Positions 11,180 to 22,749 of a DNA stretch of 64,000 nucleotides are shown here, one piece after another. The notes beneath the pieces are model-generated. The model had not been told where the DNA came from and made no database searches. It worked only from the letters and a program-made list of their open reading frames with translations. Each line of letters begins with the position of its first letter. Position 1 is the stretch's first letter. This DNA is from Symsagittifera roscoffensis (lineage: Eukaryota; Xenacoelomorpha; Acoela; Convolutidae). The stretch covers positions 68,807,415-68,871,414 of the forward strand of contig NC_087062.1 in assembly GCF_963678635.1 (NCBI RefSeq), written 5' to 3'. The translations under genes and the position numbers were made by a program.

Positions 11180-13690
11180 CTGTCAAACGCTCTGTCAAAC
11201 AATAAATCATTCCTGAAATTATTCGAACATGCTTGTCCGAATGGCAATTCTGTCATTTGCAGTGTGGCATGTGAGAAAAAACTAATCGAATCTCTTTAGT
11301 CTACCAAAATATTTATGTTTGTAGACTAAATTTTCAAGAATGACAAATCGGGGTTGGAAATAAAACAATTGATTGCCTTGAACAATTTCAAGGTTAAAAT
11401 GACGTTTCGGACTCGTTGTAAAAGGAAGGAAGGAATGAAGATTTAAAAATTTTACTCCGTTTTCTAGACAAATTCAGAAAGTTTCGTACAGTTTTACCAG
11501 TAAAAAACCATAGTAACCGCAAGGCATTTGAAAAAAAAGTCAGAAAATTTTAACTGTTTTGCTTTGCCTTAATTCTTAAGTTTTATAACACAATTTAAAA
11601 AAAAACAAATTGAACAATCATCACAACATCTTTTTGTTGGCTCATCGAGAAAAAATTTTGTTCATGTCTTCGGCTTGTTTTTGGAATATTAAGAATAAGA
11701 AAGTGTTTGCAATATAGATTCAATTCACTGTAAAATTCACTACATATACGACCAATTGAAGTCTTATTGCGAGAACGCCGTGAAGTTTTGCAGCGATTGA
11801 AAACGTGCTGCAAAGTTCCTCGGCGTTTTCGCGTTAAAATTTCACTTGGTTTTAAATGTAGTGAATTTCACTGTGTAGTAATTAAAAATAGTAAAATTGG
11901 AATCTATAATGCAAAGTGAAAAATTGATATGCTCGGGGTGATTCCATTCTCCATTTTCAACTCAAAACAAACAAATTATGATATTATCAGCCTAAAGTTT
12001 TAAGTTTTGATGAAGTTTAATTTACCAATAAATTAAATCAAGGCCAATTAAAGGGCAGTCGGATCATTCAGGGCTTTGACTTGATACGAGCAGTCTTGTT
12101 ATTATTATACCGAAAACAAGGCAAAGACTTGATGAACAAGTTTTTTTCTTAACGAGCCAACAAAAAGATGCTGTAATTGTTTCGACGTTTGAAGAAAACG
12201 GAATGTTTATGTTCGGTGTAGTTTTTTTGTTCAGTCAAAATTCGCCGATCTAAATAAAAAATTTCAACAAATTTTTTCTATACCCAATTAAGATATCGAC
12301 TCTCTGAGTTCAAATATAAAAAGATAATTCACCTCCAATTGTTTTTTTTAAAAGTGCTGGGGGTTTGAAAATTGTCAAGTTGGCCATGTTCTGGACAAAA
12401 TTATGCAACTTTGAAGAATTGATTCATATTGCTGAGAGCTTAACGTGACATATTTATAAGTGGCGAATCATTTCGCATAAAAAATTGTTCCAAAATGAAT
12501 TGAGGCAAAATAATTGGTCGTATTAGTTTCAAACGACTCAAAATTTTACAGTTTGCTTTAGTCCAAAACTTACAGGTTTTTAATAATTTCTTTTCCCAAA
12601 AACTATTCGACGTGAATTAAGGGACAGTCGGAGCATTCAGAGCTTTGCGCTGATATACGAGCAGTCTTGTTAAATTGTTAAGTTTAATTTTTTTTAAATT
12701 TCTCAGTGTATTTTTAACAGTTTGAAAATCCAGGCGAAGGAAAACAGATAAAACTTTCCAAGTGCAATATATATTTTTTAACTTTCAAAATTGAGCTAGA
12801 TTGAACATTGAAACTGGAAAATTTTTGACTGTAATCAAAATTCCTGTTATGTCTTCTCCCATGAGCAACCTTTGCTTATTGTACCCATCATTTTGCCCTC
12901 ATCTTGACTGTGTTTAGATTTGACCCATTTTTTGGAATTTTGTTGGCTCTGCAAAAACTACGATCGTTTGATCTCAAACTTTGAAGTCCGTTGTCCTAGC
13001 CAACAAAAGTTAGTAGCTTTGGTGACAAGTTGATAATCATTTAGGTCTTTTTTATATAAGCTTTCACGATTGCCAATTATGCTAATCTTTAATGTTTGAA
13101 AGCGCAAATGATCAAGGTTGAAAAGTTTAAATGGTTTTGCTCTGTTTTGTATAGCTTTTAACGAATTTATCGGACAATGTCTTAAATTTTGAAATAATTT
13201 TGACCTTCAAGCGGAAGCCTATTGGAAATAATTCTTTAATGTTTCGCGTTTGCCATTTTGTTGGAGTTTTGTGTGTTCTTTTCTAATGAAAAGTTGCTTG
13301 TCAGATAGCTGCTGAATGAAAATTGTTTTGAAATTAACTGCTTGGAGTTAGATTCGAAAAAAAATGAGCTCCGTAAAAGCCCAGTCCTTTTGGTTTGCTT
13401 TTTTGACAATTCAAATGCAATTTTGAAAATTCAGCTGCATTTCAAGGCTAGAATTATTTCAGAAATTTAAAACGCTATCCGCTAAACTTGTTAAAAACTA
13501 TATTGAACTGCTTTGTATGTGACCCTTTGAATAAGTAGCGTTGAAAAACATTGAGTACTTTGGTCATATTGATAGTTCCATTTCTGCTTAAAGGGCAATT
13601 TTCTACCCCGGGAAAACAATTTTGCCGGAAGTTCCAATATTCTGTTCTTTGCTTGTCAGAGTCAAAAGTTAAAATCGAAAAAATTAGTTA
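11180..13690. other. Intergenic, repeat fragments only
   Basis: Contains a small tandem motif (cgctctgtcaaa) near 11150-11205 and two tail fragments of the hairpin-ended element near 12050-12110 and 12615-12670 (gacagtcgg...gagcagtcttgtt). I see no supportable gene. Confidence 0.5.
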
Positions 13691-13696
13691 CAAGTT

Positions 13697-14797
13697 TTGA
13701 TACCTACTATAAATATTTTTTCATACCCTTGGAGCGAAGTGGAGCAAGCGTTCGCTGCTAAAGAGTTTTCAGATTTCGATTTTTCAACCAATCATTCTGC
13801 ACCCAAAATCAGGTTTCATAGCCAAGTCAAATTTTTTTATACTCAATTACCAAGCCGTAAGTCCCGTTCCGCTTCTCAGCGATCGGACAATGGTACTAAA
13901 TGCGGAGATTTTTGCCTGTGCATTGGTCAACAACTTAAAACATGCGAGTTACAGACCTCAGAAAAGTCGGGAAATCCGGCTCTCGTTATCCGAAATGCGC
14001 CCACAAGTTACCTTGGGTCAAACTTTGACGCCAGTTTTTTGTCTCCTAATGAAAAACTTGAACTTTGGGTGGAAAATTCAAACTTTGAAGATTTACTGAG
14101 CCTCGTTAAAACCCTTACATGGGTGGGCTCTCCCATTACAAAATTCAGGTTCACGAACATTGAAATTAACACAACCACGCAACTGCTGCAGTCACTGAAG
14201 GTAATGGAAGATTCGCTCGAAACAATGGAATTGGAAGATATATTTTATACGAATTACACACTACAAGGCAACGCTGAAGACAGAATTTTAGATTTGACAC
14301 GTGTTGACTTTGCGGTTCTCAAAATGATCGTTTTGAAAAACATTTCAGTTGATCTGAAGCTCAGTGAAATCTACACTAGCCTAACATCAGCTCAAATTGT
14401 GAATTCAATAATTATGAATGAACGGTTGCTGCTTCATTTCGATTTTTTTCTGGGTTTTGGAGGGCTTATATGGGCAAATGTAGACATGGTAACAGAAAAT
14501 ATTTTTTATCCAGAAGTTATTGGAACCAACTCCTCAAATGATCAATTCGCTATTATCGTAAACAGTGTAGCAAAATCAAAGGAAGCCGCTGTTATTCGCA
14601 AGCAAACATCATATCGAGTAGGATTTTCAAAGTCAATTTCCATACCTAAAAATACTGTTCAAATAGAGTTCGGATCTTTTTCCAATTCAACTCATGTTTT
14701 ATCGGACCACCTGGGCTATAGCGAAGGCGAGATTTTTGATGTTGATCTTGTCGAGTTAAATAATTTGACTATACAAAGCCAAAGTTGGGAAAACTAG
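13697..14797 (+). CDS. Secreted LRR-like family protein (copy 2, front and middle part)
   Basis: The frame is open for 366 codons to a TAG at 14795. There is no ATG at its left edge, so a 5' exon with a signal peptide is probably missing. Near residue 70 a cysteine cluster of the form C-x3-C-x-C-x7-C (CGDFCLCIGQQLKTC) resembles the N-terminal cap of extracellular leucine-rich-repeat proteins. It is followed by irregular leucine/asparagine-rich segments with sequons (INTT, NYTL, NISV, NSST-like). The end (FSKSISIPKNTVQIEFGSF) matches copy 1 at 0.8-2.0 kb, but the cysteine-rich C-terminal block of copy 1 is absent. That block occurs alone at 18.6-19.1 kb. The two may be exons of one gene or a gene broken by insertion. 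Confidence 0.6.
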   Translation: MIPTINIFSYPWSEVEQAFAAKEFSDFDFSTNHSAPKIRFHSQVKFFYTQLPSRKSRSASQRSDNGTKCGDFCLCIGQQLKTCELQTSEKSGNPALVIRNAPTSYLGSNFDASFLSPNEKLELWVENSNFEDLLSLVKTLTWVGSPITKFRFTNIEINTTTQLLQSLKVMEDSLETMELEDIFYTNYTLQGNAEDRILDLTRVDFAVLKMIVLKNISVDLKLSEIYTSLTSAQIVNSIIMNERLLLHFDFFLGFGGLIWANVDMVTENIFYPEVIGTNSSNDQFAIIVNSVAKSKEAAVIRKQTSYRVGFSKSISIPKNTVQIEFGSFSNSTHVLSDHLGYSEGEIFDVDLVELNNLTIQSQSWEN

Positions 14798-14919
14798 CAT
14801 CAAAAAAACTACTTATGGCTGTGTTAACAAATAAACCACTTTAAAGCAACTTTAGCTTACATTCAATCGAAAGGAGAGGTGACTTTTTACTCTAAGTTTT
14901 TCAAGAAGAAGCAACCATT

Positions 14920-17340
14920 TTGAACAGATGTTCCTTGACGCTCCATTTTTTTAATTTTTTTCCTGTACAAATATTGTCAAAACACGGCTCAAAGAGCTTT
15001 GGTATGCTTTTAGCAAAAAAAATAAAGCCTGCATTGCACGCACAGTTAAAGTCCAAATTTCAACCTGCTCAGAATTTTCCTAATTCTTTCTCTCTAACTT
15101 GTGAAGGAACTGTTGTTCCGAATTTTGCAGAAAATGGAATATTTGTGCTATGGCCGGTTTTTTTCTTCAGTCATTTTTCTTATTTTCAAATAAGCATTTT
15201 TGACAAAATTTTTTTATACCATCAGAAAAGTGCTGTTGTTTTGAGCTCAAATTCAAGATTTTGTTCACGTGATGAAATTTTATAAAGTTATGGAGGTTTG
15301 ACAATTGCTAATTTGGCCGCCCTGGGATAATAAAGACACATTATTTTGCGTTTTCAAAATACGCGTCAGCGGCTGATTGATTCTTTCCAAACTGAAATGA
15401 GGCGAACTATCTAGTCTTCTAACCAGGACAGACAATAAATATATCGCATCAAAATTTAGACCACAATAGCGAATGAGGGGATGAATTGATTAAAAAATGG
15501 AAAAAAAAAACATTCTTCTTTCATTTGTTTTGTCTATGTTTCAGCCAAAAAAAATCATCCCCCACACGGTTTTTTAAACCATAACCCACACGCTATGTGA
15601 AATATAAAAAACTGCTCATATCAAGACAGAAACTTGAATGTTCCGAATGCATTTTGAGGTCTCTGGAAAAGTGTTAAATTTTAGAATATGGGTGGAATTT
15701 AAAAAAAAAATGAAAAAAAAAAAATAGTGATTTTTTTTGAAAATCAACCCCCACACGCTAATCAAAGTTCAAAGTGATTTGTTTTGCATTTAACAAAAGC
15801 ATAGATAGACCAAAAGCGGGTCTCAATTCAATTTGGAACATCTTCTCAGGAAAAACAAATTTCCGCTTATGCGTTAGTAGCACGGAAAATATCGTGGGAA
15901 TTGCCCCAACTTAACCGAATTACCGATTTTTTAAAATTTCACAAAAAATGATCAGAGTTAAAAAAAACTTTAAATAAGAGGTTAAGATAATGAAAAGCTT
16001 TTTGGAAAATTGCTCGTTCGAAAGTCAAAATTTGTCTGGAGAAAGGAACCACCCCGAGCATAAATCTTCTCTGATTTTCTTCGAAAATAATCGGATCAAT
16101 AGTTTGTATATACCAAATTTTAAATACACTAAAAAGCGTGTTTCCAATTCGGATGCATTTTAAAGTTTGATTAATTCTCCGCTTGCGCCTTAACAGCACA
16201 AAATATGTCGCGCGTTACCTGTCTCAAAATGGCCATATTGGCAATCCTTAAACCCCCATAACTCAAAAAATGTTCACAGGTGGCTTATCTTTTCACGTTT
16301 GAGCCCAGGATAACAATATCTTTCGATTGATATTTTAAAATTTTTCTAGTTAAAAGTCAAAATTTGTCTGAAGAAAAAGACACCCTCCCGAGGACAAATA
16401 TTATGTCAATTTCTTCGAAAACAGTCGGAACAATAATTAGCTTTATCTTTTGCTAGTACCTTGGACTAGTGATATTGATGAGATGAGATCTATTCATCTA
16501 TTTCTAATTCCGTCAAGTTTCACTCTGGGTTCAGTTGAACTCACTAGCTGATATTCGATACTTTTTCATAATTTTTTCAGTTTTTATAATTAATTACTAC
16601 CAATTTGAAATTTAACGAAATCTTCTTTTTTTGACGATGTGAAAAGTTTCAGTAGACTCAATTTGGAAGAATTTCAAAAAAAGTCAGAACAAATTGAAAC
16701 TGTCGACCAAAATTCCCACTGAGGCTAATTACTTACAGAAAGAAAACTTATAGAGCAAAAACTTAGAGATAAAAATCATTGAATACTTTTTTTTTCTATG
16801 CCTTTTTTCTCATCAAGTAATAGGTGCCCTGTTCTAATGAATTATAGATTATGACCTCCACTAGATTATAGTGCTATTTTCTGAAACTAAATAAAGTTTC
16901 AGGAAAAATAAAAAGTTTGTTTCAGTTGCCTTGAGGCAAATTATCAATTGTTTTGCACAGCCGGTACGGAGGAAAGAAAATTAACATTCGAACTTAAAAA
17001 ACTTTTTTTTTTCAATTTTGTTTGCTTGAAAGTGTCTTTTCTAGAAATTTTGATGCCCTCGCTGCTTCTTTTTACCCAAACTAAATTGCCCTTGGGTGAA
17101 ATGCATGATTAAAAGCATAATAATTGTGCTGATATCATTGTAAAGTACTGGAAAGAGCCATTTGTTTTAATTCAAATTCCAAGCTTTGTTTTTCAGCAAT
17201 AGTTTGTACTTGATGCCCATGTTGTTTAATTTTAGTAGCTGATTCATGGAGCACTAAAATTCCCTGCTATTGAAACAAAAATATTACAAAATTTTTGATT
17301 AACGATTGGCTCATTTTTAGTGCTTAGAAAATTTCAGTAA
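14920..17340. repeat. Repeat-rich interval between the two halves of family copy 2
   Basis: The segment 14950-15010 (caaaacacggctcaaagagc...) recurs inverted at 17830-17885 and again at 17715-17740. A decayed hairpin-element copy spans about 15780-16440. No gene is supported between 14800 and 17340. This interval is what separates the front half of the secreted-protein gene from the back half. Confidence 0.5.
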
Positions 17341-17349
17341 CTTCAAGTT

Positions 17350-18205
17350 TCAAGGAGTCGTAATTCAAAATAAAAACTAATTTAATTCGACGAAAATACG
17401 TATAACTAAAAATTCCAAGATTCTCTTGATAAAAAGATGATCGGAACTCATGTTTTATTACTTATAGCATTTTATAAAAACCATGCGCAGTATAGCGATG
17501 AAGTCGAAAACATCTCTTTTTGTCAATCTGCTTTACATAGAACAAAATGCTGAAACAAACCCAAAACCATTTTTTTTCTATGAAATAGCTTTTGTTTCAC
17601 AAATCAAGACAAACTAAATCAGCATTTTTTCTGGACAATTTTGTCAGGAAACAGCAAGCATTTTGAAGTAATACTCGTTGACACTCAATTTTTTTGATTT
17701 TTTTTTCGGTAAAAATTTTTGTCCAAACACGGCTCAAATTCGTAATTCTCTTTCTCTAACTACTAAATGAATTGTTGTTCCGACTTTCGATGATACGGAC
17801 TATTTGTGCTACGGCCGTGCAAGCAAAGCGAGTGTTTTGCTAATAGCATATCAAAGCTCTTTGAGCCGTGTTTTGACAATAGATCATACAGAAAAAAAAT
17901 CATAAAATTGAGCCATCATTCAAAATAGAAACTAAATTAATTTGACAAAAATATTTGGAAGACAAGGGTAACAAAAAAACCAAAGATTCTCTCACACGGG
18001 AGCCTTATGATATTAAAGATGATTGAAGCTTGAGTTTTGTTTACTTTTTATAAAAACCATGCGCATTATTGCGATGATGTCAAGAATATCTATTTTTTTC
18101 AATCTGCGTTACATAGAACAAAAACGCTGGAAGAAACCCAAAACCAAAAAAATGAGTGTTTTTTTCCATAAAACAGCTTTTGGTTTACAAATTATGACAG
18201 TCAAG
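17350..18205 (+). repeat. Direct repeat pair of about 260 bp
   Basis: The segment 17350-17610 and the segment 17920-18205 share long similar runs (ataaaaaccatgcgcagt and ataaaaaccatgcgcatt; ttacatagaacaaaa; aaacccaaaacca). Divergence is moderate. No coding frame is conserved between the two copies, so this is an old duplication or two copies of one element. Confidence 0.7.
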
Positions 18206-18601
18206 ATACAGAAAAAATGGAAGAACTTAATTTTCCCATCTTTTCTGTACAGACTAAGTAGAATGAAGCCCAGTAACCTTTTTATACATCTTATAACGTC
18301 TAATTAAAATATAGATGCTTGGCTCAGTTCTATTCAGAATTTTTGAGTTTAAATTGCTGTTAACGACGCAGTGTATCGCGCATTTACTATGCCAAGATGG
18401 CCAAATAGGCAATGTTCAATCCCCGTAAATTAAAAAAAAAAACCGCAGGTAAAAGATTTCTTCAATTAAATTGTAATTATCTTTGTGGCTGCGTTATAAA
18501 CCGCCAAAAACTGTTAGTTAGAAAGTTCAATTTTGGCCGGAGAATAAAACTCAACAAGCAAAGTTGTTTGAAAGTCGTAAGTTTCATCCTCACTCGACCA
18601 G

Positions 18602-19077
18602 ATCAAGCTATGACGTTTGGCACTTTATCGACTTTCAATTTAGAGACAGAAGATTTAAAAAACAAGTGGCTCGCTGGAAAATGCTTAGACCTTGATGCCG
18701 AAGCATGTGAGCTATGCTATATGCATCAATACGGTCTGCATAAAACTGATCATGATGTGCCGGAAATATGTTCCGGAGAAAAGACAGTTTCGGGCAATTT
18801 TCTCATGAAGTCTTGTTATTGGGACGCTTTTCCTCCACTTCCTAATGAAATGAAGTCAGTACCGATGGCTCAACCCCTCATTGATCAGAAAGCGAACTCG
18901 GAGCCTTTTTGTGATCCAAATGCGACAATTCAAGCAACAACGACGGTCAAACCAACAGGGCAAACAGAACAAAACACAATTCATAGCAGTTTCATTTCTA
19001 GTACCTCTGAATTAGGCAATGGGGGGCATCCATCACCTTTTTCCGTCCCCCAACATCATTTTTTGTTACTTCCGTAA
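18602..19077 (+). CDS. Secreted family C-terminal exon (Cys-rich block plus T/S-rich tail)
   Basis: After a pyrimidine-containing AG acceptor (tttcatcctcactcgaccag, ending 18601) the frame carries the family's cysteine block: ACELCYMHQYGLH, then a C and CYWDAF, aligned with ICAICFMHQTGLH and CYWQPF of copy 1. It then adds a Thr/Ser-rich stretch (TTTVKPTGQTEQNTIHSS) and ends at 19077. The frame also extends upstream to 18412, but that part is basic and unrelated to the family. It is probably the last coding exon of the gene whose front half is at 13.7-14.8 kb. The tail resembles a mucin-like stalk; no transmembrane anchor is visible here. Confidence 0.55.
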
Positions 19078-19369
19078 ATATAATATGTCTATGTGACTGG
19101 TTGCACCATAACTGTTAGGTTTTTCTTTTAACTTTTATATAAGAGGGGGCGGAAAAAGAGACAAATGACAGATGTTGCAGACAGTAAAACACAACAGATT
19201 ACTGAAACAGTTAAAATTTTGTTAAGGATTCTAAATTCAGTTTTCTTAAACAGACCTCCAAACAGCGAGCATTCGCACATCTTTATATTGATCGACATAT
19301 TTAAAGTTTAGCTAATTTCCATGGAGTTGAAGCGTGCATCCTGCGAAAACTATTTCTCTCCCAAAAGCC

Positions 19370-21060
19370 AACAAGACTGCTCATATCAGGGCAAAGCCCT
19401 GAATGTTCCGACTGACTTTTAAGGTCTATGAAGCAGTAATAGCAAGAAAAAATTTAATGTAAAGAAAGAAAACAAAATAAAACAAGACTGCTCGTATCAG
19501 GGCGAAGCCCTGAATGTTCCGACAGCCTTTTAGGGTTTATTGAGCAGCAGTAATACATGAAAAAAATTAAATGAAATAAAACAAAATTAAATTTTTTTTC
19601 TAAAATTTGAAATTTTTTATGAAAATCCTCCCCCCACACGCCATATAAATAAAAAAGATAGATTTCGTTCCTTATAACAAATCAATTATGGCAAATAAGC
19701 TTCGTCCAACCAATTTGGAACGATTTATAAGACGGATTAAATCTCCGCTTACGCGTTAATAGCGCGAATTATATTGCGCGTTAATTGTCCCAAATTGGTC
19801 AAAATGGCAATCTTTAAACCCTCATAACTTTACGAAAAATGATCACAGGTGAAATATCTTTTCAAATTTAAGCTCAGGACAACAATACCTTTTGAATGAT
19901 ATAAAAAAATTCCGTCAAAAATGGCTAGTTAAAAAGTCGAAATTTGTCTGAAGAAAAAAACCCACCCCGAGCACAAATATTCCGTTACTTTCGTATCGAA
20001 AGTCGGAACAAAAAAAATTGCAAAACAATTTGAGGTTTTTTGTGAAAATCATCTCCCCACACGTCATATAAAGTACAAAGTGATAAATTTCGCTCCTTGT
20101 AACAAATCAATTATGGCAAATAAGCTTCCTTCAACCAATTTGGAACGATTTCTAAGACGCAATAAATCTCCGCTTACGCGTTAATAGCGCGAAATATATC
20201 GCGCGTTAATTGTCCCAAATAGGCCAAAATGCCAATCTTTAAACCCCCATAACTTTACGAAAAATTATCACAAGCAAAATATCTTTTCAAATTTAAGCTC
20301 AGGACAACAATATTTTTTGAATAATATTCCAAAATTCCGCCAAATATTGCTAGTTAAAAAGAAAGTCGAAATTTGTCTGAAGAAAAAAAACCACTCCGAG
20401 CGCAATTATTCCGTTAGTTTCGTTCGGAACAATAACAAATAAAAAGTTGGATTTTGGAGTCGTATAGCAAAAACTTATGGCTAATTAGTTTGCTACAAAC
20501 TAACTGAGCATCATTTTGAGTGCCATGTTTTGCGCTAAATTAGTTAACGGTTACTCTTTCATCATCCTAGATAAATACGTAAGAGAGCTCATAACTTATT
20601 ATTGTGCGATTATTGTCCCGAGTTTTGAAACGAAAGTATATCATTTGAAAACTATTGTTGTCCTGAGCTTAAATTTGAAAAACATTTTCACTGTGATCAT
20701 TTTTCTTTAAGTTATGTGGTTTTAAAGATTGCCATTTTGGCCGATTTGGTACAACTAACGCGCGATGTATTTCGCGCTATTAACGCGTAAGCGGAGATTT
20801 AATCCGTCTTAGAAAGAGTTCCAAATTGGTTGAAAGAAGCTTATTTGCCATATATGATTTGTAGCAAGGAGCGAAGTCTATTCTTTTGACTATATATGGC
20901 GGATGGTGGGGGGATGATTTTCATAAAAATTTTCAAATTTTAGAAATTTTTTTTGTTACATTAATTTTTTTTCATGTTAATATTGCTCCATAAACCTTAT
21001 AAGGCAATCGGAAAATTCAGGGCTTTGCCCTGATACGAGCAGTCTTGTTATTCTAAGAGG
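19370..21060. repeat. Cluster of hairpin-ended elements: two direct copies plus one inverted copy
   Basis: A tail fragment lies at about 19370-19440. Near-complete copies run from about 19480 to 20010 and 20010 to 20430, and a third in the opposite orientation runs from about 20580 to 21055. Each has the blocks 'ctccgcttacgcgttaat', 'cgcgcgttaattgtcc' and 'ggcaatctttaaacccc'; three tails with hairpins such as CAGGGC-GAA-GCCCTG are visible. The arrangement makes a palindrome of about 1 kb. Any reading frames inside it are incidental. Confidence 0.85.
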
Positions 21061-21158
21061 AGCACAGAAAGTTTTGTCAATTACTTTTTTTAACAGTACA
21101 CGATAGCTAAAATGGTCAGTTTTGATTACTCGTGCTTGAGTTGGATCTATTCAAGTGA

Positions 21159-21440
21159 TCCGTTGTGTCACTTGGTTTCGATGTGACCACAACATCAAAT
21201 GGCGCGAGAGTGGAATCGACGAACGTAGAAAACCCAAACTTACTGATGAAACTCAGTTCACCAGATGAAAAATTTAAAAGGAAAAAAAAAGTTTCATTGT
21301 CGAGACCTGCTTTTAATCAGAGGGAGAAACTGAAGAAGTTAAAGCGCAAAATGGATCAATCATCTTACGCGCATCTTCTGAAAATTAAATTCCCCTGTTA
21401 TATAATTATTTTACATGTGGGGATTATTCATTTCCATTGA
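21159..21440 (+). CDS. Candidate exon, basic hydrophilic protein
   Basis: Open between TGA at 21156 and the stop at 21438. Residues are well mixed at first (SLGFDVTTTSNGARVE...), then strongly basic (KFKRKKKVSLSRP, REKLKKLKRKMDQ), then hydrophobic as the frame runs into AT-rich DNA. There is no ATG at the start; a second frame from ATG 21112 (MVSFDYSCLSWIY...) overlaps it and stops at about 21184. The pattern fits an exon or a frameshifted pseudogene. The basic stretch could be a nuclear localisation signal. No family is recognised. Confidence 0.3.
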   Translation, partial: SVVSLGFDVTTTSNGARVESTNVENPNLLMKLSSPDEKFKRKKKVSLSRPAFNQREKLKKLKRKMDQSSYAHLLKIKFPCYIIILHVGIIHFH

Positions 21441-21498
21441 AAACTAATCCAAGAACTTATCAAACCTTGCATTGAGCTATTTAGAAAAAAATATGCTC

Positions 21499-21546
21499 TT
21501 TTTCCTCCTCCCCCTCCTCCTCCTCCACGCCCCCCCCTCCCCCCGC
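21499..21546 (+). repeat. Pyrimidine-rich (CCT)n/C-run tract
   Basis: A run of about 45 nt made almost only of C and T (tttttcctcctccccctcc and onward), ending in C runs. Simple-sequence tract. The following 21550-22750 region is plain AT-rich DNA without a supportable gene. Confidence 0.8.
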
Positions 21547-22749
21547 GGATTTCTAAAGCTATTTTTTGTTCATATTGCCCTAATGTTACAAACATTGGCA
21601 TGCCGACTAATTATGTCATGACAAACAAATTGCACCATAAACCCCTTTTGCACCATAGAAAGGATGATTATGTGAGGTGGAGGGAGGAAAAGAGCCATAA
21701 GACTTAAGATATATTACTTTAATTATTGGGTTAATTTACTAAATATAGTGTCGATTAGTTAGACGCATAATATAAAACAATTATATAGTGTGTTAATTGA
21801 AACTAATCTATAATTGACTTTTATTTAGGAATCATGGTCAATTGTTAAGCTTATAGTACAAATTATATATTAGGACCACGCAGGGCTTTGATGTTAAAAA
21901 TTGGTGCAGGATTTGATTCTGGAAAGGGTCATTTTTCTTCTAAATTTAGGGGGAGGGTTCAGGGAGGGTTAAACTCAAATTCTTAAATTTGGTAAAATGT
22001 GAAAAAACTGATGATTAAAAAATCCAGCTTGATTCAATAAAAAATCAGCCAATTAGCCCGAAAACTTTTTTTTCAAATTAGTCAAATTTTTTTTTCAATT
22101 TGTTTTTGCTGAGAGTATATTAACAAAAGCCGAAAAATTAGGCATATTCGACAACAATAGTATAAACTCCAATTGCCGTTTGCTGTGCAACTAGCAAAAA
22201 CAGTTCCGACTATATTCTCAGAATATTTTTTCAATTTTTTCAAATTTGTGGCGTTTTTTGCGCGGTGTGATGCAAGGAACTGAAAGAAAGTGTAAATTTT
22301 TTTCCTTTTTATTTTCCCAAAACTGTTTTTACTGGAAACAAAAAGGTTTTGAGGTGTTGCATAAAATTTCTTGGCTTATCCTTCTATATTAAGCCTACTC
22401 AATTACTCTATTTGCTCGAATTTAAACTGAAATTCAAAAGATTTCGAACGGTTTTTCTCGACACTGGGACAACTTTTTGAACTTTTTTTTCATAATTGAG
22501 AGTGAGAATTTGCGGGTAAAAAAGAAAAGAACAACCAAATACAAAGTTCGTCACCACTTTCAATAGTCGGAACAAAAGAAGGACGACACAAAAGTGTGGT
22601 TCAATATGATCTTGAAAAACAATTTTAATTTGAAATTTCAAAACGAGAACAAAAAAAAGCTCATCCAGATGTTGGCATATGAGACAATTTTAAAATGATT
22701 TAGAAAAAACGAAAAAAAAGTTTGTTCCACTTATTGGTAATAATTTTTA

